Of a DNA stretch of 51,633 nt, positions 15,369 to 25,449 are shown piece by piece. Under the pieces are notes generated by a model. That model worked only from the letters and a program-made list of their open reading frames with translations. It had not been told where the DNA came from and did no database searches. The translations under genes and the position numbers were made by a program. Every line of letters begins with the position of its first letter. Within the stretch, counting starts at the first letter, position 1. This stretch comes from Thermus albus (lineage in GTDB: Bacteria; Deinococcota; Deinococci; Deinococcales; Thermaceae): NCBI RefSeq assembly GCF_022760855.1, contig NZ_JAKTNR010000012.1, positions 1-51,633 of the forward strand. The letters run 5' to 3'.

Positions 15369-17027
15369 CTAGACGGGCATCCCCCTGGGAACCTGGAAGG
15401 CCCAGTAGGCGGGCCTTTCCCCTTTGGGCTCGTTCAGCACCTCAATCCGGCCCTCGAGGCCCGCCTCCACTTCCTTGCGTTCCTTCAGATAGTCCATGAA
15501 GCTTTCCGCATCGCTGAAACCGGTATCCACCCGGTAGCCCTGAGCCTCCTTGAGCACGGTGAAGCCGTCGCCCCCTGCCGCGATGAAGCTATTCACCACC
15601 ACCCGGTAGGTGGCCTCGAGGTCCAGGGGCACGTAACCGGTCTCGGCCCTCACCTCCACCCGCACCACCCGGTCCCCCACGGGGCGGGAGAGGTCAAAGG
15701 CATAGCGCAGGCCGGAAACCTGGAGGAAGCGGCCCGCCGTCTGCTCCCACTGGGAAACCCCGTTCTCCAACGCCGCCTTGATCTCCTTGCCCTTTAGGTC
15801 CATCACCACCAGGGTATTGCCGAAGGGCAGGACCTCGTAGACCTTTCCCACGGTGATGGGACCCTTGGGAATGGAAGCCCGGATCCCCCCGCCGTTTTGC
15901 AGGGCGATCCGCACCCCCGCATTCCGCGTCTTCCACACCATGCCGTCGGCGATCAGGTTCCCCAGGTTGCTCTCCCGCCTGCGCACGATGGCCCTTTCCC
16001 CGATGAGGTCCACCTTGGCCTGGGCGACCACCTGCCCCATCAGGGCCAAGACCGGCTGGGCATAAGCCAGGAGGGCTTCTTTAGCGAAGAAGTCCTCGGG
16101 GGCCACCTCGGGGGTCATGAGGAAGGGTTCGCCCTTGTAGGCCACCACCTCCCCCTTGGCGTCAAAGGTCACCTCCAGGACACCCACCACCTTGCCCCAC
16201 TCCCAGGCCTGGACCACCAGGACATCCTTGCCCTCGGGGTTCTTCACCACCGTGGGGTAGGGCCCCGCCGGGGCCAGTTCCTTGTGGGGGAAGCTGCCCA
16301 AGAGGGTGTGGGAGTGTCCGCCCACGATCACCTGGACCCCCACAAGCCTCCGGGCCAGCTTCAAGTCCTCCCCGTAACCCAGGTGGGAAAGGACCACGAT
16401 CTTGTTAACTCCCTTTTGCAAAAGCTCGTACACCGCCTTCTGGGCGGACTCATAGGGGTCCAGGAAGTCCACAGTGGGTCCGGGGTTGGCGATTTCCCGG
16501 GTATCCGGGGTGGTGAGGCCGATCACCCCTACCTTTTCCCCCCCCACCACCACCACGGCATAAGGGGCAAAAAGGCCCTTCAGCTTAGGCTCCCGCTCTA
16601 CCCCTACGTTGGCGGAGACCACCTTGAACCGGGCCCCCTTCAAAAACTCCGCCAAGGGGCCAGGCCCCAGGTCAAACTCGTGGTTGCCCAGGGCCATGAC
16701 CCGGTATAGGGCCCGGTGCATGAAATAGCGGTCCGCCAGGCCCCGGTACTGGTTGAAATAGAGGGTACCCTGGAAGACATCCCCCGCATCCAGGAAAAGG
16801 AGGTTCTTCCGGCTGGCCCTAAGGCGGTCAAAGAAGGCGATCCGCTGGGCCACACCCCCTACCCGCACTTTCTTCCCGGAAAGGGTGAGCTCCATGGGCT
16901 CCAGGTGGGCATGGGTGTCGTTGGTGTGCACCAGGGTGAGGGTAAACCCCCCCTGGGCCCGCCCCAAGCCTAGGCCCGCCAAGCCTAAAGCCGCTCCCGC
17001 CTTCAATACTTCACGCCGTTTATACAT
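15369..17027 (-). CDS. Secreted 5'-nucleotidase / UshA-like metallophosphoesterase
   Basis: 552 residues. The N-terminus KRREVLKAGAALGLAGLGLG fits a Tat signal. The metallophosphatase domain carries LVHTNDTHAHLEP, LDAGDVFQGT, ALGNHEFDLG, VVLSHLGYGED and VGGHSHT, which are all the di-metal ligand motifs. The C-terminal 5'-nucleotidase substrate domain includes RESNLGNLIADGM, ALQNGGGIRAS, VLPFGNTLVVMDLKG and NSFIAAGGDGF. It likely hydrolyses nucleotides or related phosphate esters outside the membrane. SoxB is a relative, but the HTNDTHAHL motif and absence of sox genes argue for the nucleotidase. The ATG follows GGAGG by 6 nt. Confidence 0.92.
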   Translation of the reverse strand: MYKRREVLKAGAALGLAGLGLGRAQGGFTLTLVHTNDTHAHLEPMELTLSGKKVRVGGVAQRIAFFDRLRASRKNLLFLDAGDVFQGTLYFNQYRGLADRYFMHRALYRVMALGNHEFDLGPGPLAEFLKGARFKVVSANVGVEREPKLKGLFAPYAVVVVGGEKVGVIGLTTPDTREIANPGPTVDFLDPYESAQKAVYELLQKGVNKIVVLSHLGYGEDLKLARRLVGVQVIVGGHSHTLLGSFPHKELAPAGPYPTVVKNPEGKDVLVVQAWEWGKVVGVLEVTFDAKGEVVAYKGEPFLMTPEVAPEDFFAKEALLAYAQPVLALMGQVVAQAKVDLIGERAIVRRRESNLGNLIADGMVWKTRNAGVRIALQNGGGIRASIPKGPITVGKVYEVLPFGNTLVVMDLKGKEIKAALENGVSQWEQTAGRFLQVSGLRYAFDLSRPVGDRVVRVEVRAETGYVPLDLEATYRVVVNSFIAAGGDGFTVLKEAQGYRVDTGFSDAESFMDYLKERKEVEAGLEGRIEVLNEPKGERPAYWAFQVPRGMPV

Positions 17028-17121
17028 ACCCGACCTCCAGGCCTTAGTCTACCCAAAGCCCGGTCAGGGGACGGTCAAGGAGCCAAGGCCCCCACAGACT
17101 TTCGGGGTGACACAATAACCC

Positions 17122-17151
17122 TTGACAACATGCACAAGATGGCTGTACACT
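17122..17151 (+). promoter_or_regulatory. Promoter of glnA
   Basis: TTGACA (17122-17127), 18-bp spacer, TACACT (17146-17151). Three similar hexamers, TGCACA (17131), TGTACA (17145) and TGCACA (17154), overlap it and could be regulator contacts. Confidence 0.65.
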
Positions 17152-17212
17152 TTGCACAATCTGCTGGGGGTAAGTGGATTAAGCCCGGCCTCGGCAGGTC
17201 AAGGAGGCAAAA

Positions 17213-18553
17213 ATGGCGTACACCAAAGCAGAAATCCTCAAGGCGCTCAAGGCGGAGAAGGTGAGGTTCCTGAGGCTCCAGATCACCGACATCCTGGGGG
17301 TGGTCAAGAACGTGGAGGTCCCCGAGTCCCAGTTTGAGAAGGCCCTGGACGGGGAGATCATGTTTGACGGCTCCTCCATTGAGGGCTTCACCCGGATTGA
17401 GGAATCGGACATGCTCCTCAAGCCCGACTACAACACCTTCGTCATCCTGCCCGAGGCCCTGGAAGACCCCGGACGGGGCCGGGTGGCCCGGCTCATCTGC
17501 GACGTGGCCTACCCCGATGGCCGCCCCTTTGAGGGGGACCCCCGGTACGTGTTGAAGCGCCAGGTGGAACGGCTGCAAAAGCTAGGCTTTGACAACATGT
17601 ATGCGGGCCCCGAACCGGAATTCTTCCTCTTCCTGCGCACGCCCGACGGCCTGCCCACGGTGGAAACCCACGACCGGGCGGGCTACTTTGACCTGGCCCC
17701 CATTGACAAGGGCGAGGAAGCCCGGCGGGACATGGTGAACGTATTGGTGGCCATGGGCTTTGAGATTGAGGCCTCCCACCACGAGGTGGCCCCGGGCCAG
17801 CACGAGATTGACTTCAAGTACGCGGAGGCCCTCACCACCGCCGACAACATCGCCACCTTCAAGTGGGTGGTGAAGCGGGTGGCCCTGAACCACGGCCTCC
17901 ACGCCACCTTCCTGCCCAAGCCCATCCGGGGCATCAACGGCAGCGGCATGCACACCCACCTCTCCCTCTTCAAGAACGGGGAAAACGCCTTCTACGACCC
18001 CAAGGCCGAGTACCAGCTCTCTAAGACCGCCCTCCACTTCATCGCCGGGCTCCTGGAGCACGCCGAGGGCATGGTGGCCATCACCAACCCCCTGGTGAAC
18101 TCCTACAAGCGCCTCACCCCGGGGTACGAGGCCCCCACCAACATCGCCTGGTCGGCAGCCAACCGCTCGGCCATGATCCGTGTCCCCGCCCGCCGGGGCG
18201 TGGGTACCCGGGCGGAGCTAAGGATGCCCGACCCCTCCGCCAACCCCTACCTGGCCCTGGCGGTCATGGCCGCTGCCGCCATAGACGGGATGGAGCGCAA
18301 GCTCCTCCCCCCACCCCCCATCCAGCGCAACATCTACCAGATGAGCGTGCGGGAAAGGCGCAAGCACAAGATCCGCGAGCTTCCCGGAACCCTAAGGGAG
18401 GCCCTCGAGGCCCTGAGGAAAGACCCCGTGATCCGCGAGGCCTTGGGCGAGCATGTCTATACCCACTTCCTCCAGGCCAAGCAGATGGAGTGGGACGACT
18501 ACCGGGTCACGGTCCACCAGTGGGAGCTGGACCAGTACCTGGCCACGTACTAA
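17213..18553 (+). CDS. glnA: Glutamine synthetase, type I-alpha
   Basis: 446 residues, the length of the GSI-alpha class. Core motifs are [60 protein letters not shown] and the Glu-flap region around [15 protein letters not shown]. It makes glutamine from glutamate, ammonia and ATP. The C-terminal segment [15 protein letters not shown] lacks the tyrosine adenylylation site of the enteric type. The Arg in GFTRIEE corresponds to the residue linked to glutamine feedback in GSI-alpha enzymes. The start follows AAGGAGG by 5 nt. It is monocistronic, with its own promoter and a hairpin terminator. Confidence 0.97.
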   Translation: MAYTKAEILKALKAEKVRFLRLQITDILGVVKNVEVPESQFEKALDGEIMFDGSSIEGFTRIEESDMLLKPDYNTFVILPEALEDPGRGRVARLICDVAYPDGRPFEGDPRYVLKRQVERLQKLGFDNMYAGPEPEFFLFLRTPDGLPTVETHDRAGYFDLAPIDKGEEARRDMVNVLVAMGFEIEASHHEVAPGQHEIDFKYAEALTTADNIATFKWVVKRVALNHGLHATFLPKPIRGINGSGMHTHLSLFKNGENAFYDPKAEYQLSKTALHFIAGLLEHAEGMVAITNPLVNSYKRLTPGYEAPTNIAWSAANRSAMIRVPARRGVGTRAELRMPDPSANPYLALAVMAAAAIDGMERKLLPPPPIQRNIYQMSVRERRKHKIRELPGTLREALEALRKDPVIREALGEHVYTHFLQAKQMEWDDYRVTVHQWELDQYLATY

Positions 18554-18566
18554 GGGTGGGTATTGG

Positions 18567-18592
18567 GCCCCTCCTCCTTCCGGAGGGGGGGC
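18567..18592 (+). terminator. Hairpin after glnA
   Basis: Stem CCCCTCC/GGAGGGG (18568-18574, 18582-18588) with a TCCTTCC loop. There is no T-run; a typical GC-rich Thermus end. Confidence 0.6.
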
Positions 18593-18607
18593 TGACCCAT
18601 GGGTCAG
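18592..18607. promoter_or_regulatory. 16-bp palindrome upstream of the liv operon promoter
   Basis: CTGACCCATGGGTCAG is perfectly self-complementary. It lies 21 bp upstream of the -35 box and immediately after the glnA hairpin. It could be an operator or a terminator part. Confidence 0.5.
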
Positions 18608-18628
18608 GCATAAACTTACGAGGGGGCA

Positions 18629-18659
18629 TTGACAAGAACCGGTACCCCCCCCTTAGAAT
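18629..18659 (+). promoter_or_regulatory. Promoter of the liv operon
   Basis: TTGACA (18629-18634) and TAGAAT (18654-18659) with a 19-bp spacer, or TTAGAA with 18 bp. The leader is about 35 nt. Confidence 0.6.
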
Positions 18660-18698
18660 GGGGCCGCAACGTGAGCGCGTGCTCTTAAGGAGGTGCGT

Positions 18699-19871
18699 AT
18701 GAGGAAAATCGGCTTGCTGGTAGCAGGTGTGGCCGCCTTGGGCATGGCCCTAGGCCAGGCCAACGTCATCAAGATCGCCACCCAGTCTCCCCTCTCCGGC
18801 CCCCAGGCCGCCTTGGGGGAACAGATCAAGCTGGGGGCGGAGCTGGCCATCGAGGAGGCCAAGGCCAAGTTCAAGGCCCTAGGCTTTGACCTGGTCCTGG
18901 TCCCCTACGACGACCAGGCCAACCCCGACGTGGGCGTGGCCAACGCCAACCGCATCATCAACGACCCCGACATCCTGGGCGTGGTGGGCCACCTGAACTC
19001 CGGCGTGGCCATCCCCTCCAGTGAGGTCTACGCCCGGGTGAACCTGGTCATGGTCTCCCCCGCCAACACCAACCCCCGGGTCACGGACCGCAAGCTCCCC
19101 AACGTGAACCGTATCTGTGGGCGTGACGACGTCCAGGGTCCGGTGGGCGCCGAGTACGCCTTCAACAACCTGAAGGTAAAGAACGTCTTCGTCATCCACG
19201 ACAAAACCGCCTACGGCCAGGGCCTGGCGGAGGAGTTCAAGAAGCGCCTCGAGGCCCTGGGCGGCAAGGCCGTGGCCTTCGTGGGCACCGAGGAAACCTC
19301 CAACTTCGTGCCCATCATCAACCAGATCCGCGGGGCCCGGCCCGTGCCCGAGCTCATCTACTTCGGGGGCATCTACAGCCAGATCGGGCCCTTCGTGAAG
19401 CAGCTCCGGGAGCGGGGCGTCAAGACCCGGGTCATGGGCGGGGACGGGCTTGACTCCAGCGAGTTCGTACGCCTGGCGGGCAAGGAGAACGCCGCCGGTA
19501 CCTTCTACACCACGGTGGCCGGCCCCGTTTCCGCCTTCCCCAAGGCCAAGGCGGTGGCCCAGCGCTTTAAGCAGAAGTACGGCAAGGACCTGGAGGGCTT
19601 CGGCATCTACGCCTACGACTCCGCCAACGTGCTCCTCGCCGCCCTGGAGGCTGCCATCAAGGCGGCAGGCAATAAGAAGCCCACCCGGGAGCAGGTGGCC
19701 CAAGCGGTACGCCAGGTGAAGATGGAAGGCCTCACCGGCACCATTGAGTTTGACGACAAGGGCGACAACAAAAAGGCCAAGTACTTCGTGATGCAGGTGG
19801 CCTCCACCGGCAACTGGGCGGACAACAAGCTGATCCGGGTCATTGAGATGGCTGCCCCAGGCGCCAGGTAG
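18699..19871 (+). CDS. livJ: Branched-chain amino acid ABC transporter, substrate-binding protein
   Basis: 390 residues. Signal peptide MRKIGLLVAGVAALGMALGQ, then a family-6 periplasmic binding fold: VIKIATQSPLSGPQAALGEQIKLGAELA, VVGHLNSGVAIPSSEVYARV, MVSPANTNPRVTD, VIHDKTAYGQGLAEEF, FGIYAYDSANVLLAALEAA. It binds leucine, isoleucine or valine (possibly other amino acids) outside the membrane. The start at ATG 18699 is set by AAGGAGG five nt upstream; a GTG two codons earlier overlaps that box and is rejected. First gene of livJHMGF, followed by a large hairpin. Confidence 0.95.
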   Translation: MRKIGLLVAGVAALGMALGQANVIKIATQSPLSGPQAALGEQIKLGAELAIEEAKAKFKALGFDLVLVPYDDQANPDVGVANANRIINDPDILGVVGHLNSGVAIPSSEVYARVNLVMVSPANTNPRVTDRKLPNVNRICGRDDVQGPVGAEYAFNNLKVKNVFVIHDKTAYGQGLAEEFKKRLEALGGKAVAFVGTEETSNFVPIINQIRGARPVPELIYFGGIYSQIGPFVKQLRERGVKTRVMGGDGLDSSEFVRLAGKENAAGTFYTTVAGPVSAFPKAKAVAQRFKQKYGKDLEGFGIYAYDSANVLLAALEAAIKAAGNKKPTREQVAQAVRQVKMEGLTGTIEFDDKGDNKKAKYFVMQVASTGNWADNKLIRVIEMAAPGAR

Positions 19872-19885
19872 ACGGGGACTCCAAC

Positions 19886-19917
19886 CCAAGGGGGTGGCCT
19901 TAAGGCCACCCCCTTGG
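19886..19917 (+). terminator. Long intercistronic hairpin between livJ and livH
   Basis: A perfect 32-bp inverted repeat, CCAAGGGGGTGGCCTT followed at once by its reverse complement. No T-run follows. It probably stabilises livJ mRNA or reduces readthrough, giving more binding protein than permease. Confidence 0.8.
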
Positions 19918-19936
19918 CCCGGAGAAAGGAGGCACC

Positions 19937-20905
19937 TTGCTGGAGCAAATCCTAGCCCTACTGCCCCAGGTGATCTTTGACGGGTTCATCCTGGGCTTCG
20001 TCTACGCCATGGTGGCCCTGGGGTACACCATGGTCTACGGCGTCTTGGAGCTCATCAACTTCGCCCACTCCGAGATCTTCATGATCGGGGCGGTGGTGGG
20101 GGTGGAGGTCTTCCGCTACCTGGCGCCCCATGTGGGCAACGGTTTCCTACTTCTCTTCATAGCCTTGGTCCTGGGCGGGGTGGTGGCGGGGATTACCGCC
20201 ATCCTGGTGGAACGCTTCGCTTACCGGCCCTTACGGGCCCGGGGTACCACCAACCGCCTGGTGCCCCTCATCACCGCCATCGGGGTTTCCTTCATCCTCC
20301 AGGACCTGGTGCGCCTCGTGGAGGGCCTTTGGCACAACGAGTTCTTTCTCCGCATGCGCACCGTGGAGGACCTGGAGGGGTCCATCGAGCTTTTCGGCGG
20401 GGCCATCTTCGCCCAGAGCAAGTCCTTCATCCTCATGGGGGTGTCCATCCTTATGCTCTTGGGCCTCACCTACCTGGTGAACCGCACCAAGCTTGGGGTG
20501 GCCATCCGCGCCGTGGCCCAGGACCTCCAGACCGCAAGCCTCATGGGCATAGACCCCGACCGCATCATCTCCCGCACCTTCCTGATCGGGGGTTCCTTGG
20601 GGGGCGTGGCGGGGGTGCTCTTCGCCCTCCAGTACACCACCATCACCCCTTACGTGGGCTTCCTTCCCGGCATCAAGGCCTTCACCGCGGCGGTCTTAGG
20701 GGGTATTGGCAACATCCCCGGGGCCATGCTGGGCGGGCTGGTCCTGGGCCAGCTGGAAAACTTCTTCGGCACCTACCTTCCCATCCTGACGAGCGGTAAC
20801 TTCGGCACGGAGTACAAGGACGTGGTGGCCTTCCTCATCCTCATCTTCATCCTCCTGGTTAGGCCCCAAGGCCTCTTGGGACAGGTGGTTAGGGAGAAAG
20901 TATGA
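19937..20905 (+). CDS. livH: Branched-chain amino acid ABC transporter permease LivH
   Basis: 322 residues, eight or so membrane helices. Typical LivH sequence: FILGFVYAMVALGYTMVYGVLELINFAHSE, the RPLRARGTTNRLVPLITAIG loop, LGVAIRAVAQDLQTASLMGID, and the ATPase-coupling region GIKAFTAAVLGGIGNIPGAMLGGLVLG. The start codon is TTG (19937), preceded by AAAGGAGG and 4 nt; no ATG fits in that place. It ends in an ATGA overlap with livM. With LivM it forms the membrane channel of the transporter. Confidence 0.95.
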   Translation: MLEQILALLPQVIFDGFILGFVYAMVALGYTMVYGVLELINFAHSEIFMIGAVVGVEVFRYLAPHVGNGFLLLFIALVLGGVVAGITAILVERFAYRPLRARGTTNRLVPLITAIGVSFILQDLVRLVEGLWHNEFFLRMRTVEDLEGSIELFGGAIFAQSKSFILMGVSILMLLGLTYLVNRTKLGVAIRAVAQDLQTASLMGIDPDRIISRTFLIGGSLGGVAGVLFALQYTTITPYVGFLPGIKAFTAAVLGGIGNIPGAMLGGLVLGQLENFFGTYLPILTSGNFGTEYKDVVAFLILIFILLVRPQGLLGQVVREKV

Positions 20906-22226
20906 ACGCCCTTGCCCTACTCCTCAGCCTGGCCTACCTGGGCTTGGTCTTCCTGGCCCCGGGGGCCCTCAGCAACCTCTTCGGCCTCCTGGCCCTGGGA
21001 GCCACCGCCTTCCTTAGGCTTTCCCCCAACGGGCGCACCCTGAACCTGGCCCTCCTCACCCTGGGCTTTACCCTGGGCCTGGTGCGCTCGGGGAACACCC
21101 TGGGCCTCATCGGCCTGGTGGGGATCCTGGTGGCCCTCACCACCCTGCCCCGCATCCCGGGCTGGATCCGGGCCCTGTTGGGCCTGGCCATCCTCCTCCT
21201 CAGCGTGCCCATGGCCGGTTTCGCCAACACCTTCATCTTTGAGCTGGGCATCCAGATCGGCATCTACGCCGCCATGGCCTTGGGGCTCAATGTGGTGGTG
21301 GGGATGGCGGGGCTTCTGGACCTGGGCTATGCCGCCTTCTTCGCGGTAGGGGCCTACACCTGGGCCATCTTCGGCAGCGAGCAGGCCAAGAACTTCATGC
21401 AGGGCAGCTTCCCCCTCCCTGGGGAGTACATGTACCTCTTCATGGGAATCGCCGTGGTCACCACCGCCTTGACCGGTCTTTTCATCGGCCTTCCCGCCCT
21501 TAGGCTCCGTGGGGACTACCTGGCCATCGTGACCCTGGGCCTAGGGGAGGTGGTCCGGATCCTGGCCAACAACCTGGACCACCCCATCAACTTCACCAAC
21601 GGACCCCAGGGCATTACCCCCGTGCAACGCCCCCCCATCGACTGGTTCCGGGAGCTGATGGGAGGCTTGGGGGTACGGCTGGACCAGGCCACCGATTACC
21701 AGCTCTTCTTCTACCTCCTGGTACTCCTCATGATCGGCCTGGTGGTGCTGGCCAATGTGAACCTGGCCAACTCCCGCTTTGGCCGGGCCTGGGTGGCCAT
21801 CCGCGAGGACGAGGTGGCCGCCCGCTCCATGGGCATTCCCCTCCTCCCCACCAAGCTTTTGGCCTTCATGACCGGGGCCGCCTTCTCCGGGGTCATGGGG
21901 GTGATCTTCGCCGCCCAGCGCACCTTCGTCTCCCCCGAGTCCTTCACCCTCCTGGCCTCCATCACCATCCTGGGCATGGTGATCCTGGGCGGCATGGGCT
22001 CCATCCCCGGGGCCATCCTAGGGGCCGCAGCCCTCACCATCCTCAACCTGGACGTGCTCAAAACCTTTAGCGAGTTCGTGCGCACCAGCCTCCCCCAGAT
22101 CCCGAGCCAGGTGGACCCCGCCAAGTACGAGAGGCTGGTCTTCGGCCTTATCCTGGTGCTGATGATGATCTTCCGGCCCGAAGGCCTAATCCCTGAGAGG
22201 CGCCACAAGGCGGAGATGGAGGAAGC

Positions 22227-22230
<4 letters not shown>
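20902..22230 (+). CDS. livM: Branched-chain amino acid ABC transporter permease LivM
   Basis: 442 residues, somewhat longer than the usual 300-430. The extra N-terminal segment (about residues 1-100) adds several hydrophobic helices. The conserved part starts at IQIGIYAAMALGLNVVVGMAGLLDLGYAAFFAVGAYT and includes LRGDYLAIVTLGLGEVVRI, GRAWVAIREDEVAARSMGI and the coupling segment SITILGMVILGGMGSIPGAILGA. ATGA overlap with livH upstream and livG downstream, consistent with coupled translation. Confidence 0.95.
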
Positions 22231-23002
<772 letters not shown>

Positions 23003-23006
<4 letters not shown>

Positions 23007-23716
23007 GCCTCCTGGAGCTGAAGAACGTCCATACCTATTACGGTCACATCCATGCCCTTAAGGGGATTTCCCTAAGGGTGGAGGAGGGAGAGATCGTCAC
23101 CCTCATCGGCTCCAACGGGGCCGGCAAGAGCACCACCTTGCGCACCATCAGCGGCCTGGTCAAACCCCGACAGGGGGAGGTCCTCTTCCAGGGGAGACCC
23201 ATCCACCGCCTCCCCGCCCACCAAATCGTGGCCCTGGGCGTGGGGCACGTGCCCGAAGGCCGCCGGATCTTCCCCCGGCTCACCGTGGAGGAGAACCTGG
23301 AGATCGGGGCCTATCTGGAAGGGGACCGCAAGGTGGTGCAAAAGCGCAAGGAGGAGGTGTTCGCCCTCTTTCCCCGGCTTTACGAAAGGCGCCACCAGAA
23401 GGGCGGGACCCTCTCCGGGGGGGAACAGCAGATGCTGGCCATCGGCCGGGCCCTGATGCAAAACCCCCGGATCCTCCTCATGGATGAACCCTCCATGGGC
23501 CTGGCCCCGGTGCTGGTGGACTTCATCTTTGAGATCATCCAGAGGCTCAACCGGGAAGGGCGCACCATCTTGCTGGTGGAGCAAAATGCCCGCCTGGCCC
23601 TGCAGATCGCCCACCGGGGCTACGTTTTGGCCACCGGGGAGATCACCCTGGAAGGCCCGGCCCGCGACCTGGCCCAGAACCCCGAGGTGCAGAAGGCCTA
23701 CCTGGGGGAGGGCTAG
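23003..23716 (+). CDS. livF: Branched-chain amino acid ABC transporter ATPase LivF
   Basis: 237 residues. Walker A GSNGAGKST, signature LSGGEQQMLAIGRAL, Walker B ILLMDEPSMGLAPVLVD and the H-switch region ILLVEQNARLAL, where Gln replaces the His, as usual in LivF. VGHVPEGRRIFPRLTVEENLEIGAY is diagnostic. Last gene of the liv operon; a compact terminator follows. Confidence 0.96.
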
Positions 23717-23743
23717 GGCGTACCCCTGGCCTTATACCCGGGC

Positions 23744-23773
23744 TTGCGCTCCCTTATGGGAGCGCTTTATACT
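23744..23773 (+). promoter_or_regulatory. Promoter of the peptide-type binding-protein gene
   Basis: -10 TATACT (23768-23773) with a weak -35 TTGCGC (23744-23749), spacing 18. It overlaps the upstream terminator, so readthrough hairpin formation and initiation share DNA. Confidence 0.6.
23746..23768 (+). terminator. Terminator of the liv operon
   Basis: Stem GCGCTCCC/GGGAGCGC (8 bp, perfect), TTAT loop, then TTT. It physically overlaps the promoter spacer of the next operon. Confidence 0.85.
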
Positions 23774-23786
23774 TGGTCCGGACCAA
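23773..23786. promoter_or_regulatory. 14-bp palindrome at the transcription start
   Basis: TTGGTCCGGACCAA, perfectly self-complementary, begins at the last base of the -10 box. The position fits a repressor operator. No regulator gene is adjacent. Confidence 0.55.
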
Positions 23787-23812
23787 AGGGGAAGACCCCG
23801 GAAAGGAGCGGT

Positions 23813-25396
23813 ATGAAGAGGAAACTTCTACTTGGCCTAATGGCAGCTTTGGGCTTGGGGTTCGCCCAGAAGACCTTGGTTTTTGGGTCCAACGGGGAGC
23901 CGGTGAGCCTCGAGCCGGGCAACATCACCGACGGCATCTCCATCTACGTGCAACGCCAGATCTACGACACCCTGGTGGACTTTAAGCCCGGCTCCACCGA
24001 GGTCACCGCTGGCCTAGCCACCAGCTGGTTTAGCTCCCAAGACGGCAAGGTCTGGACCTTCCGCTTGCGCCAGGGCGTCAAGTTCCAAGATGGCACCGAG
24101 CTGGACGCGGAAGCGGTGAAGTTCAACATCGAGCGCTGGTGGGACCCCAAGAACCCCACCCGCATTGACGCCGCCGCCCGTTACGAGATCTGGCCGGAGC
24201 TCTTCGGCGGCTTCAAAGGGGAAGGGGGATCTATTCTGAAGGAGATCCAGGTGGTGGACAAGTACACCATCCGCTTCGTGCTTAACCAACCCTTCCCTGC
24301 CTTCCCCGCCGCCATCGGTTCGGGCTATTTTGGCATCGCCAGCCCCGCGGCCATCAAGAAGGATGGGGCCAAATACGGCTCTCCCACGGGAAGCGCGGTG
24401 GGCACGGGGCCCTTCCGCCTGGTGGAGTGGCGGCCCGGGGAGCAGGTGGTCCTGGAAAGAAACCCCACCTACTGGAAGAAGGGCTTCCCCAAGGTGGACC
24501 GGGTGGTCTTCCGGGTGATCAAGGACCCCGCTGCCCGCTTGGCCGCCCTAAAGGCCGGCACCATTGACTTCACCACCGACATTCCCCCTGCCAACCTCAA
24601 GGACATAGAGGCCGACCGCAACCTGGACGCCGTCTTCCGCCCCTCCTTCAACGTGGGCTACCTGGCCCTGAACCCCTCCCACAAACCCTTCTCCGACATC
24701 CGCGTGCGCCAAGCCGTCGCCATGGCCATCAACAAGAAGGCCATCGTCCAGGCCTTCTGGGGCAAGCTGGGTGTCACCGATGGCCACTTCACCCCGCCCT
24801 CCATGAAGGCCTTCCAATCCCCCAAGGTCACCGACTACGAGTTCAACCCCCAGAAGGCCAAGGCGCTCCTGGCGGAGGCCGGGTATCCCAACGGGTTTGA
24901 TCTGGAGCTTTGGTACATGCCCGTTTCCCGGCCCTACTTCCCCACCCCCAAGGAGATCGCTGAGGCCATGGCTGCGGATCTTTCCGCCCTTGGCATCCGG
25001 GTTAAGCTTCAGACCAAGGACTGGGCCAGCTACTTGGCGGACCGCAAGAAGGCACCCGGCTTCCAGGCCTATATGCTGGGCTGGACCGGGGACTACGGCG
25101 ACCCCCAGAACTTCTACGACCCCCATTTCGCCTGCCCCATCGCCGACCTGTTTGACAGCGCAGGCAAGCCGCTTTGCGTGAAGGAGCTTGGCGACATCCT
25201 CACCAAGGCCGCCACCACCCCCAACCTCGAGGAGCGCAAGCGCCTCTACCAGCAGGCGGACGAACTCACCTTCAACCTGGCCCTGCGCATCCCCATAGTC
25301 CACTCCCAGCCCCTCTTGGCCAAGCGCAAGAACATCTCCGGCTGGGTGCCTAGCCCCTTGGGCTCCGAGTCCTTTGAAACCATAGAGAAGCGCTAG
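23813..25396 (+). CDS. Peptide-type ABC transporter substrate-binding protein (SBP family 5)
   Basis: 527 residues. Signal peptide MKRKLLLGLMAALGLGFAQ, then the family-5 pattern: PVSLEPGNITDGISIYVQRQIYDTLV, WTFRLRQGVKFQDGTELDAEAVKFN, GTGPFRLVEWRPGEQVVLERNPTYW, LNPSHKPFSDIRVRQAVAMAINK and YMLGWTGDYGDPQNFYDPHF. It likely binds di- or oligopeptides, though family members also bind nickel, haem or sugars. ATG 23813 follows AAGGAG by 4 nt and starts the signal peptide; upstream in-frame ATGs lie inside the terminator. First of three co-directional transporter genes. Confidence 0.92.
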   Translation: MKRKLLLGLMAALGLGFAQKTLVFGSNGEPVSLEPGNITDGISIYVQRQIYDTLVDFKPGSTEVTAGLATSWFSSQDGKVWTFRLRQGVKFQDGTELDAEAVKFNIERWWDPKNPTRIDAAARYEIWPELFGGFKGEGGSILKEIQVVDKYTIRFVLNQPFPAFPAAIGSGYFGIASPAAIKKDGAKYGSPTGSAVGTGPFRLVEWRPGEQVVLERNPTYWKKGFPKVDRVVFRVIKDPAARLAALKAGTIDFTTDIPPANLKDIEADRNLDAVFRPSFNVGYLALNPSHKPFSDIRVRQAVAMAINKKAIVQAFWGKLGVTDGHFTPPSMKAFQSPKVTDYEFNPQKAKALLAEAGYPNGFDLELWYMPVSRPYFPTPKEIAEAMAADLSALGIRVKLQTKDWASYLADRKKAPGFQAYMLGWTGDYGDPQNFYDPHFACPIADLFDSAGKPLCVKELGDILTKAATTPNLEERKRLYQQADELTFNLALRIPIVHSQPLLAKRKNISGWVPSPLGSESFETIEKR

Positions 25397-25406
25397 GCCC
25401 TTGGAC

Positions 25407-25438
25407 CCCGGACCCCCTGCGGGGGGTCCGGGATTTTT
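25407..25438 (+). terminator. Hairpin with T-run after the peptide-binding-protein gene
   Basis: Stem CCCGGACCCCC/GGGGGTCCGGG (11 bp, 25407-25417 and 25422-25432), followed by ATTTTTG. It looks like a real terminator, yet the permease genes follow only 12 bp later. Partial termination is likely. Confidence 0.85.
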
Positions 25439-25449
25439 GAGGCGGAAAA

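Noticed and set aside
15369-17027. SoxB (thiosulfate oxidation) as identity of the metallophosphatase
   Set aside because: Motifs fit 5'-nucleotidase better (HTNDTHAHL), and there are no other sox genes, despite the nearby sulfite dehydrogenase.
17025-17100. Promoter for the 5'-nucleotidase with TTGACC and TAGACT
   Set aside because: The spacing is about 21 bp, too long to support without mapping.
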